Notes under the pieces: model-generated
Database searches by the model: none
The model's input: the letters and a program-made list of their open reading frames with translations, nothing else
What the model was told of the DNA's origin: nothing
DNA from: Peptoniphilus lacrimalis DSM 7455
GTDB taxonomy: Bacteria > Bacillota > Clostridia > Tissierellales > Peptoniphilaceae
Direction: 5' to 3'
DNA length: 64,000 bases
Assembly: GCF_000378725.1 (NCBI RefSeq)
Contig: NZ_KB900370.1
Span: forward strand, 124,001-188,000
Part shown: piece after piece, positions 1-8,240 of the stretch
Layout: each line of letters begins with the position of its first letter
Position numbering within the stretch: the stretch's first letter is position 1
Translations under genes and position numbers: made by a program

Positions 1-1
1 T

Positions 2-505
2 GTTATAAGAAAAAACCAAAACTTTGATTATATTCCCGCATCTTATTCTAAGGAAGTATCTGATTTTGATTTTAAAATCTTTAATCAAAAACTCAATGAA
101 TTGACTTATGAAAATGTAGTTATTTCTATTCCCTTATTTATGGAATACATAAATAATTATTTAAATGATTTATCAGGACTTGTAATTTTTACTCATAAAG
201 ATAATCTGTCTTTGAGAAATACTGAAAAAATTTTACTTTCATTGGTTAAGAAGAGAAAACTTACAAAGACCTTTGTTATTTTTACTGATTTGATAGAAGA
301 CCTAAATTTAGAAGATGAAGATTTAAAATTTTTACAAAAACCAAATATCCAAGTCATAAAATCAGGAAAAATTAGAGAAGATTTCCTTAATGACAGGGAT
401 TTTATCAAGGTCATGGAAAGCTTGACAAGGCTAATGGAAGGCGAAGAAGGTCAAATTAATTTTATAAAAAATAAATCTATTATTGAAAGGATTTTTAAAA
501 AATGA
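2..505 (+). CDS. C-terminal part of a MinD/ParA-like protein (partial at window edge)
   Basis: The reading frame is open from the left edge and ends in TGA, so about 168 C-terminal residues of a longer gene are visible. The pattern 'NVVISIPLF...LSGLVIFTHKDNLSLRNTEKIL' resembles the middle of a MinD/ParA/CpaE-type P-loop ATPase (strand, then 'aD.iiiv' strand, then helix), but the Walker A region would lie outside the window, so the family is a guess. The stop overlaps the next start as ATGA, so it is co-translated with the SGNH hydrolase and the pseudopilin genes. A pilus-associated ATPase or localisation factor would fit the context. Confidence 0.5.
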   Translation, partial: VIRKNQNFDYIPASYSKEVSDFDFKIFNQKLNELTYENVVISIPLFMEYINNYLNDLSGLVIFTHKDNLSLRNTEKILLSLVKKRKLTKTFVIFTDLIEDLNLEDEDLKFLQKPNIQVIKSGKIREDFLNDRDFIKVMESLTRLMEGEEGQINFIKNKSIIERIFKK

Positions 506-1056
506 AAAATAAATATTTAGCCTTGGGGGATTCAATAGTTGAAGGATATAAACTTCAAGGCAAGTCATTTGTTTATTATTTAAGTAAAGATTTTGATATT
601 GCAAATCGTGGGATGAATGGTTTATCTTCAAATCTTTTAAAATACTATAGGGGTGATTTAAAACCATTCACCCATGTAATTGTCCATATTGGAATTAATG
701 ATTTTTTGCAAGGTTATGAAAATGCTCAAGTTGAAAAATCTATTATGGAATTAGTGGACATATTTAAGTCAGAAGATTTAAAGATAATATTTTTAAAACC
801 TGTAATAATAGCACAAGAGGCTTGCGATTATAATTGGTGTTCAAAAACTTATTACCCACTTATTAAAGAAAGATTAATAAATTATAGGAAATTTTTGGAT
901 AAATTAGGAGAAGAAGAAGATTTTCAAATAATTGATCTTATGGATACAACAGGTATTGATGTTTATGATAATTTAATGGATGGCATTCACCCTAATCTCA
1001 AGCTTTCTAAGGCAATGGGAAAATATATAGGTACCAAACTTTTACAAGAGGTATGA
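502..1056 (+). CDS. SGNH/GDSL-family hydrolase
   Basis: A 184-residue cytoplasmic-looking protein with the SGNH blocks in order: GDS near residue 9 (nucleophile Ser), the Gly of 'NRGMNG', 'HIGINDF' (block III Asn), and 'DGIHPN' near the C-terminus (Asp-x-x-His catalytic pair). Known members hydrolyse esters or thioesters, or remove acetyl groups from carbohydrates; the substrate here is unknown. There is no signal peptide. It overlaps the preceding gene by ATGA and is followed one base later by the pilus-type membrane gene, so it belongs to the pseudopilin operon. It may tailor a glycan or lipid during pilus export, but this is inference from position only. Confidence 0.85.
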   Translation: MKNKYLALGDSIVEGYKLQGKSFVYYLSKDFDIANRGMNGLSSNLLKYYRGDLKPFTHVIVHIGINDFLQGYENAQVEKSIMELVDIFKSEDLKIIFLKPVIIAQEACDYNWCSKTYYPLIKERLINYRKFLDKLGEEEDFQIIDLMDTTGIDVYDNLMDGIHPNLKLSKAMGKYIGTKLLQEV

Positions 1057-1057
1057 A

Positions 1058-2227
1058 ATGGAAAGTTTTGCCAAGAAAATCAAACTAAGAAAATTATCAA
1101 AAAGAGAGAGTCTACTTTTGACAGTTTTTCTATTAGTTTTAATTCAGTTTATCCTATATTTTTTTATAATCAATCCCAAAAAAACTGCTTATGACAATTT
1201 AGTAAATAAAGATTTTAAGGATGAAATTATTATTAAAAATAAGCCTTATACTGGCTTAAGAGATTTTAATAAGGACTCTATTGATAAATTTTTATTGGAA
1301 AATAATATTGCAAAAGAAAATATAAATGAATCAACAAATCATAATTTAGATATTTTGCAGGTTCAAAAAGATATTAAAGTAGATGAACTAGCAAATCTAG
1401 AGAAGTTAACAAAATATTATGGTTATTCAAATATTAATTTACATAGAAAAAATCAAGATACTTATGATTTAATCCTAAGAGCAGAGAAAGAAACAGAAAA
1501 AGTTTCCTATGATGATATAAGAAAAGCCTATTTTAAAACTGATGAGAGATCTGATGCTAATAATAAAGAAGAAATAAAACAAAATGTCCAAAAAGTTTCC
1601 ATAAAAGAAAATAATAATTCATCGGCTAAAGTTGGTGGGAAAGTTTCGCAAGTAAGAAAAGAAAAAATTAATATTGAACCTAAAAAAGCTCTTAAAAAAG
1701 AAAAAAAGACTGAAAAAATTAAAGAAGTTAAAGAAATTAAAGATATTAAAGAAATTAAAAAAATTGATATACCAGTAGAGGAGCTTTTTGTTCCATCAAA
1801 AGGCCAAATAGATGAATTAAAATCTGATCCTTTTTCAATAGATTTGAAAGGACTTACAAGTATTAATGATAATTGCAAACTGACTTATATTGCTAACATT
1901 TATTGCCTTTCAATATATTATAAAAATTCTAAGACTGAGCCTATAATTCTTGATCTAGCTAATGAAGAAGATTATATTTCATTTGATGTTTTGTACACAA
2001 AAGATTTCAAAGGTCGCATTGGAGTTATTACAAAAAATAATGAATTTGTCACTTATGATGATATCGAGGATGATAAAGATAAGAGTTTAGATTTTGGACA
2101 ATGGATAAGAATGGAATTTAAGGAAGAAGATATAAAACAAATTTTTATTGAAGATACAAGTGAAGACGAAAATATTATTCTAATCAGGGATTTACGCCAT
2201 GAAAATTATGAAAACAAAAGCTTATAG
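1058..2227 (+). CDS. Bitopic membrane protein, GspM/PilO-like pilus assembly component
   Basis: A 389-residue protein with a short basic N-terminus ending in 'LSKRE', one transmembrane helix at about residues 19-38, then a long hydrophilic region. This layout is that of GspM/PilO inner-membrane platform proteins, and the position directly before pseudopilin genes supports it. Residues about 175-245 are extremely Lys/Glu rich and include a tandem I-K-E repeat, probably an extended linker. The C-terminal 130 residues look folded and could be a small periplasm-side domain. The family call is tentative because these proteins diverge strongly. RBS GAGG precedes the ATG. Confidence 0.55.
   Translation: MESFAKKIKLRKLSKRESLLLTVFLLVLIQFILYFFIINPKKTAYDNLVNKDFKDEIIIKNKPYTGLRDFNKDSIDKFLLENNIAKENINESTNHNLDILQVQKDIKVDELANLEKLTKYYGYSNINLHRKNQDTYDLILRAEKETEKVSYDDIRKAYFKTDERSDANNKEEIKQNVQKVSIKENNNSSAKVGGKVSQVRKEKINIEPKKALKKEKKTEKIKEVKEIKDIKEIKKIDIPVEELFVPSKGQIDELKSDPFSIDLKGLTSINDNCKLTYIANIYCLSIYYKNSKTEPIILDLANEEDYISFDVLYTKDFKGRIGVITKNNEFVTYDDIEDDKDKSLDFGQWIRMEFKEEDIKQIFIEDTSEDENIILIRDLRHENYENKSL
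1718..1762 (+). repeat. Five tandem copies of a 9-bp repeat (ATTAAAGAA) inside the GspM-like gene
   Basis: Five consecutive 9-mers, ATTAAAGAA, GTTAAAGAA, ATTAAAGAT, ATTAAAGAA and ATTAAAAAA, encode (I/V)-K-(E/D/K) units. The repeat is a whole number of codons, so copy-number changes would lengthen or shorten the charged linker without a frameshift. Confidence 0.85.
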
Positions 2228-2660
2228 TCTAGTTGAACTGGTATTAGTTTTAGCTATTATGAGCATTTTAATTTCAGCTATTTCACTAAAAGCTGAAGTT
2301 ATTGAAAATTACAAGGCAAAAAATCAAATTAAAAAATTAGTATTAGACTTAAATTATGTTAGAAATTTTGCTCAAAAAACTAACACAAGGACAAGTTTAA
2401 TCATAGGAAATGAAGGTTACTCTTTTGATCTTTTAGGAGAAAAGAAAGAAGTAAAATTTTCAAAATTGATTGAAATAATTGATACAAATTTGGACACAGT
2501 TAGTTTTACAAATCTGGGGAAACCAGCTTTTCTTAACGGGTCTAGCACAAGTGGGCATATAATTTTTAAGATAAAAAATAAGACTATGGGCATAACAATA
2601 GCGCCGGTGAGTGGAAAAGTAACTTATTATGATAATTATAACTATGATGAGAAAGATTGA
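2199..2660 (+). CDS. Type II/IV pseudopilin (GspH-like)
   Basis: A 153-residue protein with a class III prepilin leader: short basic N-terminus, then 'KAY-SLVELVLVLAIMSIL', with Glu at mature position 5 (counting from Tyr) and a hydrophobic assembly helix. Prepilin peptidase would cut after Ala rather than the usual Gly, which is tolerated. The 'YNYV/NYVRNFAQ' segment after the helix is like the 'R..A' region of GspH/FimT minor pilins. The start sits inside the end of the GspM-like gene, 8 bases after AGGGA. It is the first of three consecutive pseudopilins and probably helps build the tip of a pilus or pseudopilus. Confidence 0.85.
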   Translation: MKIMKTKAYSLVELVLVLAIMSILISAISLKAEVIENYKAKNQIKKLVLDLNYVRNFAQKTNTRTSLIIGNEGYSFDLLGEKKEVKFSKLIEIIDTNLDTVSFTNLGKPAFLNGSSTSGHIIFKIKNKTMGITIAPVSGKVTYYDNYNYDEKD

Positions 2661-3021
2661 GAGAAAAAAAGCAAAGGGTTCACTGATGATAGAAGTAATT
2701 TTTTCTATTGTTTTAGTGGGTCTTGTGGCCGCTACAATATTGAATAATTTATTAAGTATTAATAAGGCAAGTGAAAAGTTAAAGTCTTATAACAAACTCG
2801 TTGACTATGGAAATTCAAAGATGGAAGAGCTTATCAGTCAAAGTTACAGGGGAGAAGATATTTATTTAAATAATTCCTCTGAGAAGAGTTATTCATCAGA
2901 AGTTGAAATTGAAAATCTATCAAAATTCAAACGTGTGATTTTAAAAGCAAGGGATAATGAAAATGGCAAGGAAATTAAATTTGAAGTTTACCTTAAAGAC
3001 AAAGGCATATTCACTAATTGA
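2644..3021 (+). CDS. Pseudopilin (GspI-like)
   Basis: About 125 residues, starting at ATG 2644 or 2647, within the end of the previous gene. The leader ends 'KKAKG' followed by 'SLMIEVIFSIVLVGLVAA', a standard Gly|Ser prepilin peptidase site with Glu at mature position 5. The body is short, as for GspI/PilV minor pilins. A longer open frame begins at 2629, but its extra residues (MIIIT) would put hydrophobics before the basic leader, so the internal ATG is preferred. No clear RBS was seen; translation is probably coupled to the upstream gene. Confidence 0.8.
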   Translation: MMRKIERKKAKGSLMIEVIFSIVLVGLVAATILNNLLSINKASEKLKSYNKLVDYGNSKMEELISQSYRGEDIYLNNSSEKSYSSEVEIENLSKFKRVILKARDNENGKEIKFEVYLKDKGIFTN

Positions 3022-3502
3022 ATTAATTTTAGCCTTAGCCCTTTCATCTATTTTAATCTTATGTCTATCATCTATCTTTAACATTGGACAGCTGAGCCTT
3101 TCAAAATCATTTCTTGAGAGAAAAAGTGGAGAAGAAAATTCTTTTGTACTTGATTATATAAAAGATGAAATATCAAAGGCAAAATACTATTACAAAACTG
3201 ATGCCGATTCATCCATAGTTATTGTAAAAGATGCTGTGAATAATATTTCAACTAAGGGCAAGTATGAGCATATTTGTTATATAAATTATAACAAAAATAT
3301 TTACAGAATAACTTTTCAAGCCTCCACTTTGCATAAAATTAACGTGAATAATTCAAGCTGTGATGGTAAAAATAAATTAGCAGAAGGCGTCAGTTTAAAA
3401 TCAAATCTTGATGGAAATTTGTTGACTTTAGAAATACGAGATGAGAAAAAAACTCTAATTAAAAAAGAAATAGCTCTTAGGTGTATAGAGGTGCAAGAGT
3501 GA
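2957..3502 (+). CDS. Pseudopilin (GspJ-like)
   Basis: A 181-residue prepilin-like protein with leader 'KLNLKFTLKTKAY' and hydrophobic segment 'SLIELILALALSSILILCL', Glu at mature position 5 counting from Tyr. The leader closely matches that of the GspH-like gene (KTKAY-SL-E). Two Cys (in 'HICYINY' and 'SSCDGK') could form a disulfide outside the cell, with a third in 'ALRCIE'. It overlaps the GspI-like gene by 65 bases in another frame. The size and order after GspH and GspI point to GspJ/PilW. Confidence 0.8.
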   Translation: MKMARKLNLKFTLKTKAYSLIELILALALSSILILCLSSIFNIGQLSLSKSFLERKSGEENSFVLDYIKDEISKAKYYYKTDADSSIVIVKDAVNNISTKGKYEHICYINYNKNIYRITFQASTLHKINVNNSSCDGKNKLAEGVSLKSNLDGNLLTLEIRDEKKTLIKKEIALRCIEVQE

Positions 3503-4434
3503 AGAATAAAGGTTTTATATACATATTTACTATTATCATTATAAGCCTTTTGGCTGTTATATTTTATTTTATCTACCAAAGCTCTTATACTTCTATTCAA
3601 GTTGCAAAAAATAGGCAGAAGAAAATTCAAGCCGATTATTATGCCGAATCTTTAATAAATTTAGCATTAGGTCAAGATAATTTTTTAGAAAATTTAAAAA
3701 GTTATTATGAAGAAGCAAAATCTCACAAGAAAGGTATTGAAAAGCGTATAAATCCTACCATAGATATAAGTGATTTGAACGATGAAAGAATAATTTTGAA
3801 ATTATGGAAAACAGGAGAGTTCAAATTGGAATCAGAATGCACATACAAGAAAATAAATTCAAAGTATGGACTAGAAGGGACTTATATTAACCAAGCATAT
3901 AAAAAGAAAAAGGCAATATTAAATTCTTCAAATATTAAAAATGAAGATTTAAATGAAATAGTTCAAGGTTTTGAAAAAATAAAAAACTCTCAGGCAGATT
4001 TAAACTGTAAAATTTTTGAAATAGAGGGAAATTATAAAATAAAAGATATGGGGCCATTTTTTAAATTATATGAAGAAATTGAGCTTGACAATTTAGAGAA
4101 GGAAGAAGTAACAAAAGCACTGATAAGTTATAGGGATATTATTTATCTAAAAAATGGAAGTATAGAAATTGTTGGGAAAATAAAATTTAAAAATTTATTT
4201 ATAGTAAATGGTAAAATTTATAATGATAATTTCAGAAATGAAGGTGTCATATATTTAGATAGAGAGGGTCAAATTAATAGTCCCACAAATCTTAAAGGAT
4301 ATTTGATAGACCCCTTTGACAGAGCTGGGTCAATTAGTGTAAAATTAGATGAAACTATTATAAATGATTATGATAAAATTTTACCGGGATATTTTAAACT
4401 CCAAATAAAAAATTTACGTAGTTTTGGAGAATAA
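3499..4434 (+). CDS. PilX/GspK-like membrane-anchored pilus protein
   Basis: About 311 residues with one N-terminal hydrophobic helix ('GFIYIFTIIIISLLAVIFYFIYQ') followed by 'QADYYAESLINLAL', the A-x-x-A/YYAES pattern typical of PilX/GspK minor pilins. GTG 3499 is preferred over GTG 3481 because it follows AGAGGTG at proper spacing and overlaps the previous stop as GTGA. There is no normal prepilin Glu5. The large hydrophilic domain (residues 35-310) is not recognisable beyond this. It is the last gene of the pilus cluster visible here; a 59-bp gap leads to efp. Confidence 0.6.
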   Translation: MKNKGFIYIFTIIIISLLAVIFYFIYQSSYTSIQVAKNRQKKIQADYYAESLINLALGQDNFLENLKSYYEEAKSHKKGIEKRINPTIDISDLNDERIILKLWKTGEFKLESECTYKKINSKYGLEGTYINQAYKKKKAILNSSNIKNEDLNEIVQGFEKIKNSQADLNCKIFEIEGNYKIKDMGPFFKLYEEIELDNLEKEEVTKALISYRDIIYLKNGSIEIVGKIKFKNLFIVNGKIYNDNFRNEGVIYLDREGQINSPTNLKGYLIDPFDRAGSISVKLDETIINDYDKILPGYFKLQIKNLRSFGE

Positions 4435-4493
4435 TATATATATTTTTATCAAATAATGGGTAATTTAAGAATGTTAAGATTTAGGAGGAATTT

Positions 4494-5051
4494 ATGATTA
4501 CAGCAGGAGATTTTAGAAAGGGATTGACTTTTGAAATGGACGGGGATGTCTATGAAGTAGTTGATTTTCAACATGTTAAGCCGGGTAAGGGAGCAGCTTT
4601 TGTAAGAGCTAAAATAAAATCTGTACTTACAGGTTCAATCAAAGACTCAACTTTTAATCCGTCAGAAAAATTTGAAAAAGCCGTTATTGAAAATAAAGAT
4701 ATGCAATATTTGTACAATGATGGCACCTTATATTATTTTATGGACACAGAAAGCTATGAACAAATTCCACTTGAAAAGTCTATGGTAGAAGATGCCTTGA
4801 ATTTTATTAAGGAAAATGATATGGTTAATATCAATTTCTTCCAAGGCAAAGCCTTTAGAGTATCTCCTGAAAATTTTGTAGAATTAGAAGTTACAGCTAC
4901 TGAACCAGGAGTAAAGGGTGATACATCAAGCGGTGGTTCAAAACCAGCTACAGTTGAAACAGGTTTCACATTAAATGTGCCACTATTTGTAAACAATGGT
5001 GATAAAATCAGAATTGACACTAGAACTGGTGAATATATGTCTAGAGTATAA
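4494..5051 (+). CDS. efp: Translation elongation factor P
   Basis: A 185-residue protein of the normal length with the three beta-barrel domains of EF-P. Domain I carries the loop '[16 protein letters not shown]', whose Lys at about position 32 is the one modified in many bacteria; the C-terminal signature 'GEYMSRV' region is present. EF-P enters the ribosomal E site and relieves stalling at polyproline, which matters here because GcdC in this window has an Ala/Pro linker. A strong RBS (AGGAGG) lies 6-7 bases before the ATG. No lysine-modifying genes (ymfI, epmA) are seen nearby. It probably shares a transcript with the CD1247-like gene. Confidence 0.97.
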   Translation: MITAGDFRKGLTFEMDGDVYEVVDFQHVKPGKGAAFVRAKIKSVLTGSIKDSTFNPSEKFEKAVIENKDMQYLYNDGTLYYFMDTESYEQIPLEKSMVEDALNFIKENDMVNINFFQGKAFRVSPENFVELEVTATEPGVKGDTSSGGSKPATVETGFTLNVPLFVNNGDKIRIDTRTGEYMSRV

Positions 5052-5066
5052 TTATTGGAGGTAAAA

Positions 5067-5405
5067 ATGGAATACTTATTAAAAAGAATTGCCTACTTAA
5101 AAGGCTTAGCAGATGGTTATGATTTAGATTCTGAATCTAAAGAAGGAAAAATTTTATCTGAACTAATTGATGTAATTTCTGACATGGTTGATGAATTTAA
5201 AGAAGCCAATGAAGAAATGGAAGATTATCTTGATATGGTTGATGAAGACCTTTCTAATTTAGAAGATTACGTTTATGATGATGAAGATTATGACTTTTAT
5301 GATGATGACGAAGACTTTGACATTGATGATTACGACCTTTATGATGATGAAGGTTCTTGTGAATGTAATGGGGAATGTGAAAGTTGCGAAGACGAAGATA
5401 AATAA
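5067..5405 (+). CDS. CD1247-like acidic protein with Cys-rich tail
   Basis: About 112 residues. The first 65 residues ('YLLKRIAYLKGLADGYDLD...KEGKILSELIDVISDMVDE') match the small CD1247 N-terminal domain known from clostridia, of unknown function. It is followed by an Asp/Glu/Tyr stretch (residues about 65-100) and a tail with C-x-C-x3-C-x2-C that could bind a metal. ATG 5067 is chosen because GGAGGT lies 5-10 bases before it; an upstream TTG overlaps this RBS. It lies 15 bp after efp and is closed by a strong terminator. Confidence 0.75.
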   Translation: MEYLLKRIAYLKGLADGYDLDSESKEGKILSELIDVISDMVDEFKEANEEMEDYLDMVDEDLSNLEDYVYDDEDYDFYDDDEDFDIDDYDLYDDEGSCECNGECESCEDEDK

Positions 5406-5455
5406 TTTGCATAAAAAAATGTGGGAAACAAAAATCCCACATTTTTTTATGCAAA
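5406..5455. terminator. Bidirectional intrinsic terminator, perfect 21-bp stem
   Basis: Positions 5406-5426 are the exact reverse complement of 5435-5455, with an 8-base loop. The stem contains a run of seven A and, on the other arm, seven T, so it can end transcription on both strands. It sits between the convergent CD1247-like gene and the acetyltransferase-like gene. Confidence 0.93.
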
Positions 5456-5458
5456 TTT

Positions 5459-6583
5459 TTATAAAATTTTTTCATAAACTCTATAAATTTTATCTTTAAT
5501 CGCACCAAATTTTTCTATATCATTTATCATATCTTTGTTGTAGTCCCAAATTGTTGAACCTTCCAAAATTGTATATCCTTTTTTTACTGCATTTTTAAAT
5601 ACATGAAAATAAATTGAAGATGTTACACCCTTATTTCTATATTCAGGTACAACCATTAGAACAAACATCCTAACTCTTTTTATTGAATTTTTTTTCAATA
5701 AAAATTTAATTTTATTGAAAAGGTTAAGCTTACCTTTAAAGTCTTTTAAAATTTCGTTATAATCAGGAAGCGTTAAGGCAAATCCAATAGGTTCGTCTTG
5801 GTAATTTCTTGCTATAACAATCAAATCTTTTACAATTAAGCTTTTCATCTGTTCAAAAATTGAATAAACATCAGATTTTTTTACAGGTATAAAATCTTCC
5901 CAACTAGGAGGAAGAGCTAAGTCTAAAATTTTATAAACATCTTCTAGCTCTTTTTCCATATTTTTTGTATCTAATACAGAAGTTTTGTAGGAATAGCGTT
6001 TTTGTACTTGTGGAAGCAGTCTTGAAAGCTTGTCAATTTTAGCAAGTAAATCATCTTTGTTTGCCTTATAGGCAAAAACATCGTGATATAAAGAAAAACC
6101 ATAATTTACGAATTGGTCATTGTAATATTTTTTGTTGTAGACGTTCATGACTGAAGGATACTTATCAAAAGCGTTTATTAAAAAGCCCCTATTATCATCG
6201 CCGTCAGGTAGAGAAACAGGACCTCTCATTATTTTTATATTTAAAGATTTAAAAAATTTACTGCAAGCGTCTAATAAAGCCTTTGAAACTTCTTCATCTT
6301 CTATACATTCATATTGAGAAACATATCCTACACTGGAACTATGATATTCATTTAATTCTTCATCTACATAGGCTAGAATTCTTCCAACTATTTTATTATC
6401 CTTGCTTGCTAAAAATAATTTATGTGGGCAAGAGATTAGTCTGTTATTTACACCCTTTAGAGAATTTTTATAATCATCGTAGATGGGGTAAACAAAATAA
6501 TCGTTATTTTCATAGATAGAGTAAACTAGATGACAAAACTCATCTAAATCCTTATCTGTTTTTACTTCTTTAATTTCTAACAT
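5459..6583 (-). CDS. GNAT-like N-acetyltransferase, two-domain
   Basis: About 374 residues. The N-terminal part has a GNAT-like opening ('EIKEVKTDKDLDEFCHLVYSIY'), and the C-terminal part has 'RVRMFVLMVVPEYRNKGVTSSIYFHVFKNAVKKGY', which matches the acetyl-CoA binding V-x-P-x-x-R-x-x-G region of GNAT enzymes. Related proteins are found widely in anaerobes with no fixed substrate. ATG 6583 is preferred to TTG 6589 because the weak RBS (AAAGGG) is too close to the TTG. It begins 2 bp after the xpt stop, so the two genes form an operon. Acceptor substrate unknown. Confidence 0.65.
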   Translation of the reverse strand: MLEIKEVKTDKDLDEFCHLVYSIYENNDYFVYPIYDDYKNSLKGVNNRLISCPHKLFLASKDNKIVGRILAYVDEELNEYHSSSVGYVSQYECIEDEEVSKALLDACSKFFKSLNIKIMRGPVSLPDGDDNRGFLINAFDKYPSVMNVYNKKYYNDQFVNYGFSLYHDVFAYKANKDDLLAKIDKLSRLLPQVQKRYSYKTSVLDTKNMEKELEDVYKILDLALPPSWEDFIPVKKSDVYSIFEQMKSLIVKDLIVIARNYQDEPIGFALTLPDYNEILKDFKGKLNLFNKIKFLLKKNSIKRVRMFVLMVVPEYRNKGVTSSIYFHVFKNAVKKGYTILEGSTIWDYNKDMINDIEKFGAIKDKIYRVYEKIL

Positions 6584-6585
6584 AT

Positions 6586-7164
6586 TCAAACCCTTTTAAA
6601 AGAAAATTTGCCATTTTCTATTGAATCTATAATTGCTAAGGAATATAAATCATAGCCCAATTTTCTTACATAATCTCCGCCACCTTGATAGCCCTTTTCA
6701 ACAGCAACAGAGATGCCTTCAATGTTTGCACCTGCTTTTTTGCTTATGTCAATTAATCCTCTAAGGGCATTACCTTCGGCTAAAAAGTCATCTACAATTA
6801 ATAAATTATCGTCTTTACCTATAAATTCTTTTGATACACTTATCATATAGTCTTTTTTTGTTGTGTAAGATTTTACATGACTTTGCCAAAGACTATCGCC
6901 AATATTTAAAGTTTTTTTCTTCTTAGAAAAAACCACTGGAATATAGTTCATATTTTCACTAATAACTGTAGCAAAGGCTATTCCTGATGCTTCAATAGTA
7001 AGAATTTTATTGATTTTTTTATTTTTAAAATATTTTGCGACATCTTCTGCTAATGTATTTAAAAATTTAATGTCTAATTGATGATTTAAAAAGGAATCAA
7101 CTTTAATGATATCCCCTTCAAGAATTTTTCCATCTTTAATTATTCTATCTTCTAAAAGTTTCAT
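6586..7164 (-). CDS. xpt: Xanthine phosphoribosyltransferase
   Basis: About 192 residues, typical Xpt size. It converts xanthine and PRPP to XMP in the purine salvage pathway. The PRPP-binding motif 'LLIVDDFLAEGNALRGL' is present, as are the base-recognition segment 'EASGIAFATV' and the 'KKKKTLNIG' flexible loop. ATG 7164 follows GGAGG (7170-7174 on this strand), so the longer frame from 7179 is not used. There is no room for a purine riboswitch in the 90-bp divergent gap. It is co-transcribed with the GNAT-like gene. Confidence 0.93.
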   Translation of the reverse strand: MKLLEDRIIKDGKILEGDIIKVDSFLNHQLDIKFLNTLAEDVAKYFKNKKINKILTIEASGIAFATVISENMNYIPVVFSKKKKTLNIGDSLWQSHVKSYTTKKDYMISVSKEFIGKDDNLLIVDDFLAEGNALRGLIDISKKAGANIEGISVAVEKGYQGGGDYVRKLGYDLYSLAIIDSIENGKFSFKRV

Positions 7165-7253
7165 AAAAACCTCCACCACTATTATTACATTTAATTAAAA
7201 AAAATAAAAGTCTTAGTAAAATTTTATATGATATAATTATTAAAGGTGATATT

Positions 7254-7778
7254 ATGTTTTTAGATTTAGCGAAAAAAAGAAGAAGTATAAGAAAATTTAC
7301 AGATAAAGAAGTTACAGATAAGGAGATTAAAGAAATATTTGAAAGCGTCTTGAGGGCACCAACTGCTGTTCACAGAGATGTTATGAAATATATCCTAATA
7401 AAAGATAAAAAATCTCTGGAAATACTTTCAAAATTTAAAAAATCAGGAGCAGAATTTTTAAAGGGTTCAAGTCTTGCTATTGCTGTAATTTCTGATAAAT
7501 CTTCAGCGAAAAATACCTACCATCAAGATGCTTGCATAGGTGCAACTTTTATTCAGCTTGCTTGTGTTGACTTAGGTTTGTCATCTACATGGGCAAATGT
7601 GACCGATGCAAAAAATGAAGAGGGTAAAGCCTCCCAAGAATATTTACACGAACTTCTAAACCTCGATGAAAAATTTAATGTCGAATGTATTATTGGAATA
7701 GGTCATGGGGCAGAAGAAAAGTCAGAAAAAGAAGCTTGGGATTATGATACACATGTAAAGGAAATTGTTATAAAATAA
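7254..7778 (+). CDS. Nitroreductase-family flavoprotein (small)
   Basis: A 174-residue FMN-dependent nitroreductase fold: N-terminal 'LAKKRRSIRKFTDKEV' (FMN phosphate binding Arg), 'RAPTAVHRDVMKYI' and C-terminal 'IIGIGHGAEEK'. Electron acceptor unknown. RBS AAGGTGAT precedes the ATG, and TATAAT at 7232-7237 may be the -10 box. The gene ends exactly where tsaE begins, so it leads the t6A operon; whether this is functional or just read-through is unclear. Confidence 0.88.
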   Translation: MFLDLAKKRRSIRKFTDKEVTDKEIKEIFESVLRAPTAVHRDVMKYILIKDKKSLEILSKFKKSGAEFLKGSSLAIAVISDKSSAKNTYHQDACIGATFIQLACVDLGLSSTWANVTDAKNEEGKASQEYLHELLNLDEKFNVECIIGIGHGAEEKSEKEAWDYDTHVKEIVIK

Positions 7779-8240
7779 ATGGAAATAATTTTAGATTCTT
7801 TAGAAAAAACAAAAGAATTTGGATTTTTATTAGGACAACTTTGTAAAGGTGGAATGGTCCTTTGTTTAAATGGAGATTTAGGAGCAGGAAAAACTACTAT
7901 TACAAAATCTTTGGCAGAAGGTTTGGGAATTAAAGCAAATGTTACAAGCCCAACTTTTACTATTGTCAATGAATATAGGGGCAAAACTAACCTATATCAT
8001 ATTGATACCTACAGACTAAATGATGGAATAGATACTCTTTACTTGGGTTTTGATGAGTATTTTTATTCTGATGGGATAACAGTAGTCGAGTGGGCTGATA
8101 AAATTAAAAATTCTTTACCGGAAGAATATATGACAATATCTATTAAGGTAGAAGATAATATCAGAAAGCTAGAAATAACTTATATTGGCGATAAATATAA
8201 AGTTGTAGAGGAGAAATTATATGAAAGTTTTGGGATTTGA
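7779..8240 (+). CDS. tsaE: t6A biosynthesis ATPase TsaE
   Basis: A 153-residue P-loop protein with Walker A 'GDLGAGKTTITKSL' near residue 36, 'SPTFTIVNEY' and 'HIDTYRL', all hallmarks of TsaE. It is the ATPase of the TsaB-TsaD-TsaE complex that places threonylcarbamoyl on A37 of ANN-decoding tRNAs. The start follows the nitroreductase stop immediately and lacks a close RBS, so it may be translated by coupling. It overlaps tsaB by 20 bp. The carbamoyl-forming enzyme TsaC is not in this window. Confidence 0.95.
   Translation: MEIILDSLEKTKEFGFLLGQLCKGGMVLCLNGDLGAGKTTITKSLAEGLGIKANVTSPTFTIVNEYRGKTNLYHIDTYRLNDGIDTLYLGFDEYFYSDGITVVEWADKIKNSLPEEYMTISIKVEDNIRKLEITYIGDKYKVVEEKLYESFGI

Noticed and set aside
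5254-5508. Minus-strand open frame rich in His and Lys opposite the CD1247-like gene
   Set aside because: Its composition is the mirror of the Asp/Glu GAT/GAA-rich sense strand, and it runs through the terminator hairpin.
6586-7253. Possible purine riboswitch upstream of xpt
   Set aside because: The divergent gap is only about 90 bp and none of the conserved purine aptamer blocks is present.
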